Assembly (NCBI GenBank): GCA_034336665.1
Contig: CM067577.1
Span: forward strand, 171,001-235,000
Length of the DNA: 64,000 nt
Source of the DNA: Luscinia megarhynchos
Lineage: Eukaryota; Chordata; Aves; Passeriformes; Turdidae
Direction of reading: 5' to 3'
Part shown: positions 1 to 12,690 of the stretch, piece after piece
How the letters are laid out: each line of letters begins with the position of its first letter
Numbering within the stretch: the first letter of the stretch is position 1
The notes under the pieces: model-generated
Seen by the model: the letters and a program-made list of their open reading frames with translations, nothing else
Database searches by the model: none
What the model was told of the DNA's origin: nothing
Translations under genes and position numbers: made by a program

Positions 1-3000
1 GGCTCCCCTCAGCTGCAAGGTTCCTGCAGAAATAACTCCCTAAATAAATAACAGGGAAATTGGATATTGGAAAAGAACTTTAAATAACCCCTGAATTCCT
101 AGGGAACTATATCTTACATCTCTGTTAGGGACAAATGGCTTCAACATAAGCAATAATCCTCTGAAATGAAAAATAAAGAAACGTTGTTCATCAGCCTCTG
201 TGGACTGGAATGAGAATAGACTTCGGTGATAAAAGAAGAATGCAAAGATGTCCCTGGGTGGTAGATGAGAGCAAAAGAATTAAACATCATTGGACTATAA
301 ACATAATCTCTGACGTGTGCCCCAGATTGCCTCCAGATCGCTGCTTTGGATAGGATTGCTCCAGTTCTTTCCTCTTGTGCCGTGGGAAGAAGCTGAAGGC
401 CCTTAACTGTGACCCCATTCTGGCAGCCCTTTGTGGCACATGCCAGACCATGACCTTCCCAGATGGAATTGCATCTTCCAAACTCAGCCCTGTGCCGAAT
501 TCTAGCTCTTCAATGAAACATAACTAGCTGGAATTCTCTCAATGACTTTCTGTTTTCCCCCATACTGATGTAATGCTAAAATCCTCCTTGTTCCCACGTC
601 GGGTGATGCATTGATGTTTGTATTTTGATTGCTACCTCCCTGTTGTTTGATACTTGCCTGTTTTCCCCTTGAGGAGTTATGACCAGACAAGCCCCTTTGG
701 CTCTGGGAAGCAGACTGCTGCCAGTGGGCGGGCCGGTTGCTTTGCCTGGGGATGTTTTTCTCCCTGAGCTGTAAAGTAGTGTGCTGCAATGGGACGGTGC
801 CAGCGTTTTGGGTCGTGGCTGGTGCAGCAGTGGAGCTCGCTGTGGTGTGATGTGCTGGGGAGGGCTCCTTGTGTGCTGTGCACTGCGGGAGGGGGGAAGA
901 GAGTTTTGTGCCTTCAATCTCCATCAGCTGTCGGCTCCACCAGGGGCACGCCGTGGGTGTTGCTGCTGCCTCCAATGCAGCACCTGCTCTTTTCTCTCCC
1001 TTTGCATTTCCTCAGGGCGCTTGTCCGAAGGAGCTTCAGCTGAGGACGAGCATGTTCAGAGCTGTAGGAAAGGCCCTTCCTTCTGAGAAGCTCTGTAGCT
1101 TTACTAAAGTGAAATTCTTGGCGTGCCTGTTGGTGCAAGCAGCCTGTTGTTCCCTGTGCAGCCTGTGCTCGGCTCCTGAGGAGGGCAGCATGGCTTAGCT
1201 GATGCTCCTGGAGCTCTGCTTTACATTCCTGCCACGTTTAAGGCAGAGCCAGTGAAACGTAAAACAGCACTGAAGGAATTGGTGGTAAAACCTTGGCTCT
1301 GTGGTGAGATGCCTGGGCTGAGCAGGGTGATCCCCACTCCTGCTCTTACAGGAGAATTTCTCTTGGTTCTCTGCTGCAGCCTGGCACCGTGTCTGGTTCT
1401 GGGTCCTGCCCAGCAGAGACACGGACACAGGAATGCAGGTGCAGGGAGCCCCAGTGCCTCCCTGCCTTGAAAACCTGACCTGCATCTCGGTTTTGTGACT
1501 CCAGCGCTGAGGACAGTTGTTACTACCTGTCCAGCACTGGTGCTGAACTCAGCCTCAGCTCCGTGGTGTGTGTGCAAAATAACAACATGAGAACACAGAT
1601 CCCTGGACCAAGGAGCTGGCACGGTGGTGGGGTATGATGTATGTTTTGCACTAAGAGAAAGACACGATGAGTAATAATTTACCATGAGACCTAAGGAAGG
1701 GGTTCCTTAGGTTCAAATCTGGGCACTGCAGTGCCTGACTGCCTTACAGGTGATGGATAAACAGCTTTTTCCTTGAAGCAGAAACCAGGATGGTCTTAAG
1801 CACACAAGCCTGGAAAATCATGTGGAAATACTTGGACTTGCACATTAATACTGGATGAACTAATAAGGATTAATGCTATCAGGAATAATGCCACTGCATA
1901 TCACAATGATTAGACTATTATAATAATGAGTTTTCCAGAGAGAATGATGTCAGGTGATTTATATACTGTACAGGTATTTCTTGATATCCAGATGATAAGC
2001 AGCTCTGGCACTTTGCTGCAGGAATTTGAGACTGCTCCTTATTGCTGAAGTTGTCCACTCTTCTAAATAGAGGAAGGAAGCAGTGGCAGAAATCATGTGG
2101 GATGAACTAATAGTAGCCACCATTCCCCATATCCCTGCACTGCTGAGGGGAGCAGGTGGAGAATTGGGAATAAAGTTAAGCTCATGAAGGAGGGAATGGT
2201 GAAGTGAAGGTATTTTTAGGATTTTTTTGCTTTCTGTTATTCTGCTCTGATTTTGATTGGTAGTAAATTCAGTTAATTTCTTCAAGCCGAGTCTTTTTTG
2301 CCTGTGACATTAATGGGTGATTGACCTCTCCTTGCCCACATATAAATTAATGAGCCTTTTGTTTTAATTTCTGTCCCCTGTCTGCTTGTGGAGGGGAGTG
2401 ATCAAGCAGCTTTGGTGGGCATCTGGCCTCCATCTGGGGTCAAACCACTGCAACCAAATTTAATACATGAACATATTTTTATAGAAAATACACCCCACTG
2501 ATGCTTCTGTTCTTATTTTAAACATGAATCACGAAGGTTAGCTGGCAATCAACATTAAAGTAAGACTGTTCTGTGCTGTATTGTCAGCTGAATTATTAAA
2601 TATCCCAGAGGTTCTTTTGCAGATTTGCTCAGGTGACTGTGTCACCCTTACATCCAGCTCTGGGGGTCTCTTGGCCAGGTGCAGAGCAAAGAGAGTGCAG
2701 GCCAGGCTCTGATCTCCTGCATTCTGAACGTGCTGTATATAATGCTGTAATTTTAAAACTGTGCTTAGACTTTGCAGTTGTCTCACCAGTCGGCAAACGT
2801 CAGTCTGGGAGGGGCCTGGCAGCCAAGGAGAGCTTCTGTGAGGTGGCTGTTCCCAGCAGGACTGTGACCCCAGGGGGTTCTGGAGAGGCACTTGGGCCTG
2901 ACAGGTGCTTGATACTGCCCTTCCAGAGAGATCCTGCATTTGCCTAACCTCCTTCCTAGTGCTTTCTGATCTGTACTGCAGAATTAAATGCCTGATTCAG

Positions 3001-3983
3001 TTCTAGATTAACCTGGTCTCTCCTTCACAGTGCAGCTTTACAGAGGAATAAAATGAAGTGCCCTGACTGGTGATAATGACACCTGGGAGCTCTGTCATCT
3101 TGCTGAAGCATGTGAGGTGTCTTGTCACCAGCTAAAGTTCAAGATGCTGCATTCAGCTCGTTTGTTTCAGAAGGGGAATAGGACTATGTGAGCTCTGCCA
3201 AGGCCTTTTTGTGGCTCCAGGGTTGCTCCACAGCGAGCCACCCCGCAGACAGGAGTGGGGCTGGCATGGTCCACACCAGCTGGGAATCTGCTTCCCTGCA
3301 CTCCATGTTTCTGTGCTCTGCACGCTGGTAAGAGGAGCAATTGAGCTTTAGCTAGGGTGTAAGTCAAACTTGCAATTTTTTCTCAGTGTTAGATGAAGGA
3401 AGCAGTCGTAATGCCTACAAGATGGAACTGGAAAGTTCAATAATTTTGCCACCAGAACCCTATTAACTGGAAAGGTGATGATGTGATCTGTAAAGCAAGC
3501 TTTTGTCATGTCTGTCTTCTCTGTGTGAGTTTGTCAGGCATGGACATTAGACAGTGTTCATCCAGGAATAAATTACATTTTTATCTCCCTGGTTTGTGCC
3601 CTGGTATGAGATTGATGTATGGCACAGCTGGACCTGCTGTGACAATGACAATCTTTCTAGTTTGTTAGGTTACTGAAAAGAAAAGGAAGGGCATGTAAAG
3701 TGATCATCTTAAAAGCAGTTGAGGAGGGGATGATGGATCTGGGAGGACTGGGGTGCCCAGTCAGGTCTCCAGGACCTGTGCAGAGCTCAGCCTTTGGAGG
3801 AAAACGAAGGAATTTCTTCCTGCCAGGTTTTCCCTGGTCAGGATCTGGACAGAGTTCTGGTTTCACTTCTCTGCATGGATTCATATTTTCTTCCAGATAG
3901 TCAACTACATCCAAAGTCTTTGGGAAGAATTTGGGCAGCCTGTTTGCATGGCCTGGCTCAGTTCCTGAGTTGCCAGGAGGGGT
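1..3983. other. single-copy gene-free sequence, AT-rich with GC-richer patches
   Basis: I see no supported gene, exon chain or interspersed repeat. Open frames are short (up to about 157 codons), overlap on both strands and carry no recognisable domain. The stretch 1690-2540 is AT-rich with homeodomain-like ATTA motifs and could hold a conserved non-coding element. Two neighbouring inverted repeats at 1689-1735 are listed separately. The sequence reads like avian intronic or intergenic DNA. Confidence 0.6.
1689..1735. repeat. two adjacent perfect inverted repeats
   Basis: ACCTAAGGAA at 1689-1698 is exactly complementary to TTCCTTAGGT at 1703-1712, giving a 10-bp stem with a four-G loop. Nine bases downstream lies the perfect 14-bp palindrome GGCACTGCAGTGCC at 1722-1735. 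Both are read directly from the sequence. The first could form a stable RNA hairpin or a small cruciform. It is too short for a microRNA precursor, and no function is known. Confidence 0.9.
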
Positions 3984-5900
3984 CCAGGTGCCTGGGGACT
4001 GTGGGAGCAGGGGTTCTGCAGCACCAGAGCAGGTCAGGGACTGGGGGAGCAGGGATTCTGCAGCCCCAGAGCAGTCAGGACTGGGGGAGCAGGGGTTCTG
4101 CAGCCCCAGAGCAGTCAGGACTGTGGGAGCAGGGGTTCTGCAGCACCAGAGCAGGTCAGGGCTGTGGGGAGCAGGGGTTCTGCAGCACCAGAGCAGTCAG
4201 GACTGGGGGAGCAGGGGTTCTGCAGCGCTCAGCTGCAGAGCAGTCAGGACTGGGGGAGCAGGGGTTCTGCAGCACCAGAGCAGTCAGGACTGGGGGAGCA
4301 GGGGTTCTGCAGCCCCAGAGCAGTCAGGACTGGGGGAGCAGGGGTTCTGCAGCACCAGAGCAGTCAGGACTGGGGGGAGCAGGGGTTCTGCAGCTCCAGA
4401 GCAGTCAGGACTGGGGGAGCAGGGGTTCTGCAGCTCCAGAGCAGTCAGGGACTGGGGGAGCAGGGGTTCTGCAGCACCAGAGCAGTCAGGACTGGGGGAG
4501 CAGGGGTTCTGCAGCACCAGAGCAGTCAGGACTGGGGGAGCAGGGGTTCTGCAGCACCAGAGCAGTCAGGGACTGGGGGAGCAGGGGTTCTGCAGCAGCA
4601 GAGCAGTCAGGACTGGGGGAGCAGGGGGTTCTGCAGCCCCAGAGCAGTCAGGACTGTGGGAGCAGGGGTTCTGCAGCACCAGAGCAGTCAGGACTGGGGG
4701 AGCAGGGGTTCTGCAGCTCCAGAGCAGTCAGGACTGGGGGAGCAGGGGTTCTGCAGCACCAGAGCAGTCAGGACTGGGGGAGCAGGGGTTCTGCAGCCCC
4801 AGAGCAGTCAGGACTGGGGGAGCAGGGGTTCTGCAGCACCAGAGCAGTCAGGACTGGGGGAGCAGGGGTTCTGCAGCTCCAGAGCAGTCAGGACTGGGGG
4901 GAGCAGGGGTTCTGCAGCCCGCAGAGCAGTCAGGACTGGGGGAGCAGGGGTTCTGCAGCCCCAGAGCAGTCAGGACTGGGGAGCAGGGGTTCTGCAGCTC
5001 CAGAGCAGTCAGGACTGGGGGAACAGGGTTCTGCAGCCCCAGAGCAGTCAGGACTGGGGGAGCAGGGGTTCTGCAGCCGCAGAGCAGTCAGGACTGGGGA
5101 GCAGGGGTTCTGCAGCAGCAGAGCAGTCAGGACTGGGGGAGCAGGGGTTCTGCAGCCCAGAGCAGTCAGGACTGGGGGAGCAGGGGTTCTGCAGCACCAG
5201 AGCAGTCAGGACTGGGGGAGCAGGGGTTCTGCAGCTCCAGAGCAGTCAGGACTGGGGGAGCAGGGTTCTGCAGCTCCAGAGCAGTCAGGACTGTGGGGAG
5301 CAGGGGTTCTGCAGCTCCAGAGCAGTCAGGACTGGGGAGCAGGGGTTCTGCAGCAGCAGAGCAGTCAGGACTGGGGGAGCAGGGGGTTCTGCAGCACCAG
5401 AGCAGTCAGGACTGGGGGAGCAGGGGGTTCTGCAGCCGCAGAGCAGTCAGGACTGGGGGAGCAGGGGTTCTGCAGCACCAGAGCAGTCAGGACTGGGGGA
5501 GCAGGGGTTCTGCAGCACCAGAGCAGTCAGGGCTGGGGGAGCAGGGGTTCTGCAGCACCAGAGCAGTCAGGACTGGGGGAGCAGGGGTTCTGCAGCTCCA
5601 GAGCAGTCAGGACTGGGGGAGCAGGGGTTCTGCAGCACCAGAGCAGTCAGGACTGGGGGGAGCAGGGGTTCTGCAGCTCCAGAGCAGTCAGGACTGGGGG
5701 AATAGGGGTTCTGCAGCAGCAGAGCAGTCAGACTGGGGGAGCAGGGGTTCTGCAGCAGCAGAGCAGTCAGGACTGGGGGGAACAGGGGTTCTGCAGCACC
5801 AGAGCAGTCAGGACTGGGGGAGCAGGGGTTCTGCAGCTCCAGAGCAGGACAGGACTGGGGGAGCAGGGGTTCTGCAGCAGCAGAGCAGTCAGGACCCGGG
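3984..5900. repeat. minisatellite, 40-bp unit, about 48 copies
   Basis: A head-to-tail array in which the motifs GCAGTCAGGACTGGGGGAGC and AGGGGTTCTGCAG recur every 39-41 bp with scattered substitutions and one-base indels. The + strand is G-rich and each unit carries a PstI-type CTGCAG. Because 40 is not a multiple of three and the unit has no stop codon, all three + frames stay open for 510-710 codons. These frames are not evidence of a gene. Early units (3984-4250) are the most diverged, including a short insertion near 4228-4240. Confidence 0.97.
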
Positions 5901-8900
5901 GAGAAGGGAGCCACACACAGTTCTGAGGACACAGAGGCAGCAAAACCACGGCTCTGCTGTGATGGTAGGGCAAGGCTGGGAGGCACCATGAGCCACCAGG
6001 CACCAGTGAGTGTCTGTGCAATTGCCTTGTGCCTCAGAGTGCTGCTTCTCCCTGACTGCTGATGCTGCCACCTCAGCCCCCAGCGCTGCCGTCTGCCCTT
6101 GCTGCCCTCCTGTTCTTGTTCTCTTTCTCAGCTCATCCCTCTCTGTGCTGTCTCTTGGTCTTGCCACGTAAAACAGGGTCCGTAGGTCAGCAAGTCAGAC
6201 ATTCCTACTCAGATGTAACGTCAGGCCAAGCAGTGGGGCCTGGGCAGGGCAGAGGCAGCACCTCTTGTGGAAGTGTGGGAGGGAGGTCTCACTGCACGGC
6301 AGCACAAGGGCAGGGCCTGGCTGGCCATGCTGGCCCTGTGCTCAGCTCGGCTGGCAGGAGCTGCAGATCTGTTGGTGGCACGCTTGTGTCTGCAAGGACT
6401 AGCTTGTGCCAGCTGCTGTGCAGGACAGGCTGTGCTGCAGGGTGACCCAGGCATCCCTGGGCTCAGGGACAGCAGCTTAGCAGCTTCAGCCTTCCCCCTT
6501 CCAGAATGAAGCTAATCTTGTCCTGTGTGCTCCAGGCAGATAATTTCAGACCCATGTGACTTCTTAGGCTGAAGACATTGGTCTATTTTCTGTCATTATT
6601 TTCTAGTGAGTTTTTCCACAGTTACAGCATTATGCTAAGGCGATGAAAGGAAATATTGATTTCATTCTGATACAGAAGCTTTGAAAATGTATTAACCATT
6701 AACATTCGTGTACAATCAAAACATAATGTTTTTCCTATTAGTCAGATGTTCAGAGTTGGTAATTTGACTTTCCAGAAACAGCTGCCAGTAGCATAAATGC
6801 ACCATTAACTAAATACATTAATGCAGTTTGTTTGGGTGTAATTAGAGACCTGTAAGGTACATTTTAGCAAGTTGAAAGTGTTAATACAGGTGCACACATT
6901 TTCAGCCCTCATTGAAAACATTCATGACAATGTCCCAATTAACAATCTATTCAGACCCAGATTTCATAAAAAGGGAGGAGAGAGCTCTGAGGCACTTCCA
7001 GGTGTTCAGTTGAGTCAGGTCTGGAAACCGTGGTTTGAATGAATATTGGTCTCCAGAATGCCAGTGCCACAGGGCACAGACAAAATGTGTTATGTGGAGA
7101 CCCCAGCTGTCAGCGTGGCAGAGCTGTTCTCGGTGCAGAGCCGTGGCATCACCTCCCAGAGCCCCTGCACTCCAGCCAGAGCCCCACTCGAGCCTGTGCA
7201 TGTCATCTCACACCCTGCAGGGAATTTCCAGTCTTGATGTGGGCTGGTTGCCTTTCTTTTCTGTTAACTGTAGCCTTACAATGAGATGTTCATATTTTAA
7301 ATATGGTGCAATGACATCAATAGTAATAATTATTGCATGCATCAAAGCTTTGGAGATTAGCCATGGATCATGCACCTAAATGGCAAATGGTTATAATAGC
7401 TCTGTACATGAAACATCAAAGTCTGAGAAATGTTGCTCTGTTATAAAAAATACATCAGAATGATCATTCCACTCCAAGCAAAGTGCAGAACTGTAAACGT
7501 GCATGGAACAAATGCAACACATTTCATACTCATTTGGGTGTTTCAGGTGTGGAAAAAATTGATTCCACAGCTCCAATTACCAATCCATATCAAGTGAAGA
7601 CTGTATTGAAAGTATGAGATTTTGCACAATATTAGGCTTAAGTTGACTCCTCCTTTTGAAAATGTATTTGTAATTAGGGCCTAGAAGAGCAAGAAGCAAT
7701 ATTTGGGGTTTTAATTTTTTATATGCTCCCTGGCAGAGAGAGAAGTGACTGAGATTGCATAAAATTCTTAAACCCATGATGTTTCAAGCATCCTTTTGCT
7801 GAATCGAAATGGCTCTCTGGTAGATTAAAGGAACTGCACTGTATTTTTCTTTGTTAGGAGAAAAGTATTCCAAGCAGAGTGAAGCATGGGCTCTCTCTGC
7901 TGAGCCTAGGGACAGCTGCTGAAATAAAAAAATGCAGAACAGTCACTAGAAGAACAGAACCTCTGAACTCAGCAAGTGAAATTCCCAATTACAGACGTGC
8001 TGCTGTTTCTCCTGCCTCACCAGAGCTGTTTTGCTTGATCAGCCCCAGCCCCAGTGGGAGGAGCAGGGTGAGGATGTGGTGCCACATGTGCTCCCACAGC
8101 CAAATCAAAGGCCCAGCCGAGCCTGTGCCTCAGCCATGAGGCTGAAGGAAATTAGAGACCTTCATTAAAGTTTCAGAAAAACCTAACTGGTAGGAGGACA
8201 GCGTTCAAAAATGTATTTGGGGGAAAACAAATATTGTTTTAACTCTGTTAATAATGTATGTGTTGCCAGCAGAGATCCTCCTAGCATGAAGGGAATTGAA
8301 AATTAAAGGCACAAAGACACTACTTTAAGAAAACATGTTGATAAATATTTAATATGGCATAGACCTACTGGAATCTGAAGAGTGTAGGTTTTAGCTTGTC
8401 TTGTCAAACCTATGCTTTCCAATATCACAGTTTCTCCCAGAATGAGAGCATGGTCATTTTTGGTTTATATCGAAAAAAGCTCAAGTTGTTTTTAGGCTCA
8501 GCTGGAATAATTCACTGGCTTCTCTCAGTATCTTGTGCCAAACCCTTGGGATCCTAATCAGGATACACCCAAAGATTGTGGTTTTCTTAAATTAAGATGG
8601 ATGAAAGATTGCTGATTATTTAGAAAACAGAACAGATGATGCCTTTTCCAGGGAAGCTTCTGTTTGTCAGGGTCAGTCTGGATCAGAATGAAAAACACTG
8701 GTGGAAGAAGAAACTCTGGCAATCCCTGTTTAGCAATGTAATTTATAAATAGCTGGGAGAGGTGCCTTGGGATGTGCAATCCCCAGGAACAGCTACTGCT
8801 TTAGTTTGTGTATCTCTACAGAGATTCATTTTCAATGATGATGCAAGTCTTGGGAACCACTCTGAAAATCCATGGCTGGCACTTCCCATAGCATTCCACC

Positions 8901-9320
8901 TGATGGGCATCTCAAGGATGAGAAATAGCACAGCTATTATATATATTATTATACAGGCTTGTCGTTATGGCCAAAGAAAGGATGGACACAGAGCGTGCTA
9001 CGGGAAGTAAATATGGAACTCATTTGTGAGCAGGGCTTGCCAAGCAGCATTCTGTGACAGCACTGAAGGGTTCAGTGGTGCACAGCTCTGGACCAGAAGA
9101 GACACTGTCCTTTCAAAGCAGGAGACTGAGCACCACGTTAACTAGCAGGGCTGCTGCCATCTCTGAAGGTCCGTGTCTTGCTGAAGGGCCTGTGGGCTCT
9201 TTAAATTCCAGTTTATTTCACTCCACTCCTATCTTTTAGGATTGATATAATAAAAGCAGCTAGTAAGTCAGGCATAATTTCTGGCAGGCTTTTGAATTTA
9301 AGAAGCTGCACAAGAGCAGC
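5901..9320. other. single-copy gene-free sequence with AT-rich blocks
   Basis: No gene is supported. From 6520 to 6960, 7260 to 7780 and 8150 to 8520 the DNA is AT-rich, complex and free of simple repeats, with homeodomain-type ATTA motifs and the palindrome AATAATTATT near 7324. These blocks look like candidate conserved non-coding elements, but conservation cannot be tested from one sequence. The remaining parts are unremarkable. Confidence 0.5.
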
Positions 9321-9484
9321 TTCCTCCCCTGTCCCTGTCCCTGCTCTGCCCTGCCTTCCTCCCCTCCCCTGTCCCTGCTCTGCCTTCCTCCCCTGTCCCT
9401 GCTCTGCTTTCCCTCCCCCTGTCCCTGTCCCTGCCTTCCTCCCCTGTCCCTGCCCTGCCTTCCTCCCCTGCCCCTGTTGCCTCT
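9321..9484. repeat. pyrimidine-rich minisatellite of CCCCTGTCCCTG type
   Basis: Short degenerate repeats of CCCCTGTCCCTG separated by CTCTGCCTTCCT, with compound units of roughly 12 and 24 bp. The + strand is almost pure pyrimidine with interspersed G, so the - strand is G-rich. Open frames crossing it on both strands are artefacts of composition. Confidence 0.9.
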
Positions 9485-11593
9485 GCCGTGCCCTGCTCTC
9501 CCCAGGCAGGGACACCATCTCCGGGTCCTGCTGCTGGCTGGTGGAGCAATGCCTGCCTCCATCCCTGTTGTTAGTTAAAGATGCCGACTCTGGGAGCTCC
9601 GTGCCCATTAAGCAAAGCTGAGAATCTGCCTGATTTAACAAGGCAAGGAAACAAGCCAGAGTTATCTTGATCTGAAGCATATTCTAGAAGTGATTAGCTG
9701 CCTAAACTTACTCTGTAATTATCTGTACTGAGTGGTTTCTGCACATCATTGCCCATTTTTCTGAGTGTTTTTATCTAAGTTGATAATGGAAAATGAATAA
9801 AGCCTTAGTTCCACTCTGATTTTGACACTTGTGCCAGAAAATATCTGAAGATGAATATTTTTGTGTTCACAATAGTTAGATTAATATTTAATTTGTTGGC
9901 ATCCAGCAAGCTGATTAGTTTTCCTCTAATATGACTCCACTTTGTAATTACAGGAACCAGCTCCTCCTGGGGAGGAGGGTGCCTGGGGTAAGAGGCTCAG
10001 AGACCATCCTGACATCCCTGCAACCAGGATTTCACCAGGATAATGTACTGCAAGCTTATTGTCATTAGAAATCTCTGCTCCTGGGTGGAGGAACAGGTGG
10101 AAGGGACATGCTCTGTATCTTCTGAGGACAGGGAAAATGTTTGGTTTGCGTTTGATTGCGTTTAAACTGAAGAGGGAACGAGGTGCAGCTGTGTCAAGTC
10201 TGGGGCAGGAGTGACCCTTGCCCGCTGCTGCAGAGGGGCACAGAGGCAGCAAATTCCCATCCTCTGTTTCTGGGATCGCCCAAAGCTTTCTTCATGAATG
10301 GGACAATCACCTGCCATTCAGTCCTTCCTGGGCCTGAGCCTTCCCTCTTTCCTCCGAGAGCAGCTATGGCTCAGAATCAAATGCAGCCTTTAGAATTAAC
10401 CATCTGTGATGGCAGGTCTGGATTCTCCTGAGCAGCCATGCACAGTAACACCTCAGTGCCGTGTTCATCTTGCACTGTCAGTTTTAGCCAGCTCCTAGGC
10501 ACTCAGGAATAGCAGCACTGTCAGGGTGCTGTTATCCATTCCTTTTCACCCACTTGAAGTACACATTGTTGTCATAACCTGGCACTTTGCACTCGGGAAC
10601 AAACTCCCCACGTGCACAGGGAGCAGGGCCATTTTTCAAATGCTGCTGACTGTTAATTTGTAAACTGTATGAAGGGAAAACCATATTGTTAGAGCTCCAT
10701 TGTGAGCATTAATTCAGCAGAGCAGTGGGCATTTGTGTGCAGTAGGGGACAACCGGGTGCTGGTGGCAGAGTGTGGGGTGTGACCTGTGTGTCTAATACC
10801 TGCTGCCTGCTCAGCCTCCATTCCACATCACAGTCCTCCAGAACTGTGCCAAAACCTCGTCAGTGGGAAGTTCAGGAGTTTCTTTAGCTGCAGTACACTC
10901 CTGGCTGGGTGGGAAAAGCAGATGCTGAAGGGTTCACAGTTCAGCCAGCAGCTCTCACAGGCTGGCTGCAGCCCTGTCTGCTCCCAGGTCACAGCAGCAA
11001 GTGGAATGGCTGCACTGCTGGGCCATCCTGAGCTGGGAGGGGTCTTTGGTCTTCCTTCACAAAAGGCAGAAAAATGAAAAAGGAAAATTAGTCTCTTGGG
11101 AAAACAAATCAAACCAGGAACCTCTGCTGCATCTCATGGCCTGCTTAAACACAGGTCTGGACTAGAACATTTGTTCCAACCATTTAGTGACCTGTGCTTG
11201 TGCTAGATTCATCTTATGAACTGGAAAAAGCAATTTTTCTGCCCACGTGTCCTTAAGTACTGGTATTTATCAAATCCACTGCTTTGAAAGCCCTAATCTG
11301 AGCTACTGGATATGCAGAGAGAGAAGCAAATAAAAGCTGGCTGTGATATGTGTGTTTCATCTGGGTGATATCCTGGTAAGGCTGGATTTATTACCTTTAT
11401 GTCTTAAGGCCAGGCAAACCTCGTGGGGTCAGTCATAAAGTAGAAGGAGGCAGGAGAAGAGTTTGAAAAGGGAGATCCAAAAATCTTCTTTGCTGGCAGA
11501 GGTGTCTCAGTTCTTCACTTTCAGAGTTTTGACTGCAGGCCATGCTGTCAGGTGCCTGTCTGGCCCTCAGCTGCCCCTGTTTTGGTGCCAGGC
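9485..11593. other. single-copy gene-free sequence
   Basis: No coding exon, RNA gene or mobile element is recognisable. Positions 9640-9960 and 11130-11400 are AT-rich and could be regulatory or simply intronic. The rest has mixed composition with only short overlapping open frames. Confidence 0.5.
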
Positions 11594-12213
11594 TCTGCCC
11601 CTGCCCTGGCCTGCTGCCCCCGCTGCCCCTGCCCCCTGCTGCCCCTGCCCCTGCTCTGCCCCCTGCTGCCCCTGCTGCCCCCCACTGCCCCTGCCCCCTG
11701 CTGCCCCTGCTGCCCCTGCTGCCCCCTGCTGCCCCCTGCCCCTGCTGCCCCTGCCCCTGCCCTGCTGCCCCCGCCCCTGCTGCCCCTGCTGCCCCTGCTG
11801 CCCCCCACCCCCTGCCCCCCTGCTGCCCCTGCTGCCCCCTGCCCCTGTCCCCTGCTGCCCCTGCCCCCTGCTGCCCCTGCTCTGCCCCTGCTGCTCATGC
11901 CCTGCCCCTGCCCCCTGCTGCCCCTGCCCTGTCCCTGCTGCCCCTGCCCTGCTGCCCCCTGCTGCCCCTGCTGCCCCTGCTGCCCCCTGCCCTGCCCCCT
12001 GCTGCCCCCAACCCCTGCCCCTGCCCTGCCCCTGCTGCCCCTGCCCCTGCCCCCTGCCCCTGTCCCTGCTGCTCCTGCCCCTGCCCCTGCTGCCCCCTGC
12101 CCCTGCCCCCTGCCCCTGCTGCCCCTGTCCCTGCCCTGCCCCTGCCCCTGCTGCCCCTGCCCCTGCCCCTGTCCCCTGCTGCCCCTGTCCCTGCCCTGCT
12201 GCCCCTGCTGCTG
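11594..12213. repeat. C-rich degenerate minisatellite (CCCCTG / CTGCCCCTGC)
   Basis: About 620 bp composed of CCCCTG and CTGC words in irregular order, giving local periods of 6, 9, 10 and 12 bp. The - strand carries dozens of GGGG runs spaced by 2-6 bases, a layout compatible with many G-quadruplexes. The array is stop-free in most frames on both strands, which explains several proline/cysteine-rich or glycine/glutamine-rich frames of 230-300 codons that I do not regard as genes. Confidence 0.96.
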
Positions 12214-12666
12214 TGGCTCTGGGCTGCCCTGTGCTGCCAAGGGTGACCCTGCACTCGCCCCTGGGCTCTGCTCTCCTTTTCCAAACACAAGCTCCCTTAT
12301 CTGAAAGTCGATTACAGTAAAAAGCACAGGCTGATAGCAAGTTATCCACGACAGGAGCTGTGCAAGTGTCAGCCACGAACTGGAGCTAATAGTAAAAGAA
12401 GACAGACAGGGTACACAGAGGGTATTTGAAACCATAATACCTAGGGCCATTTCTAAATTAAAAAAATTAAAAAATCACACTGAAATTGAAAAATTATGCA
12501 TTTCATTGTGTTAGTTCTGCCCAACTGGCAGTGCCTAAATAACTAAGACATTGTGTGCTAGCTTCAGGGATTCTGGAGGGGTGAGCAGAGCAGCAGAGCT
12601 CTGGAATCCCCTCGGTGGGCAGGGTCTTTGGGACCCTGGGTGGGCTGGGGAGGAGCCCTGCACCTC

Positions 12667-12690
12667 TGTGTCTGTCTGTCTGTCTGTCTG
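12667..12690. repeat. (TCTG)n microsatellite
   Basis: A short tetranucleotide run of TCTG repeated about five times without interruption. Confidence 0.9.

Noticed and set aside
1705..1725. tRNA B-box-like GGTTCAAATC
   Set aside because: No A box, cloverleaf or T-run terminator accompanies it. It overlaps the hairpin at 1689-1712.
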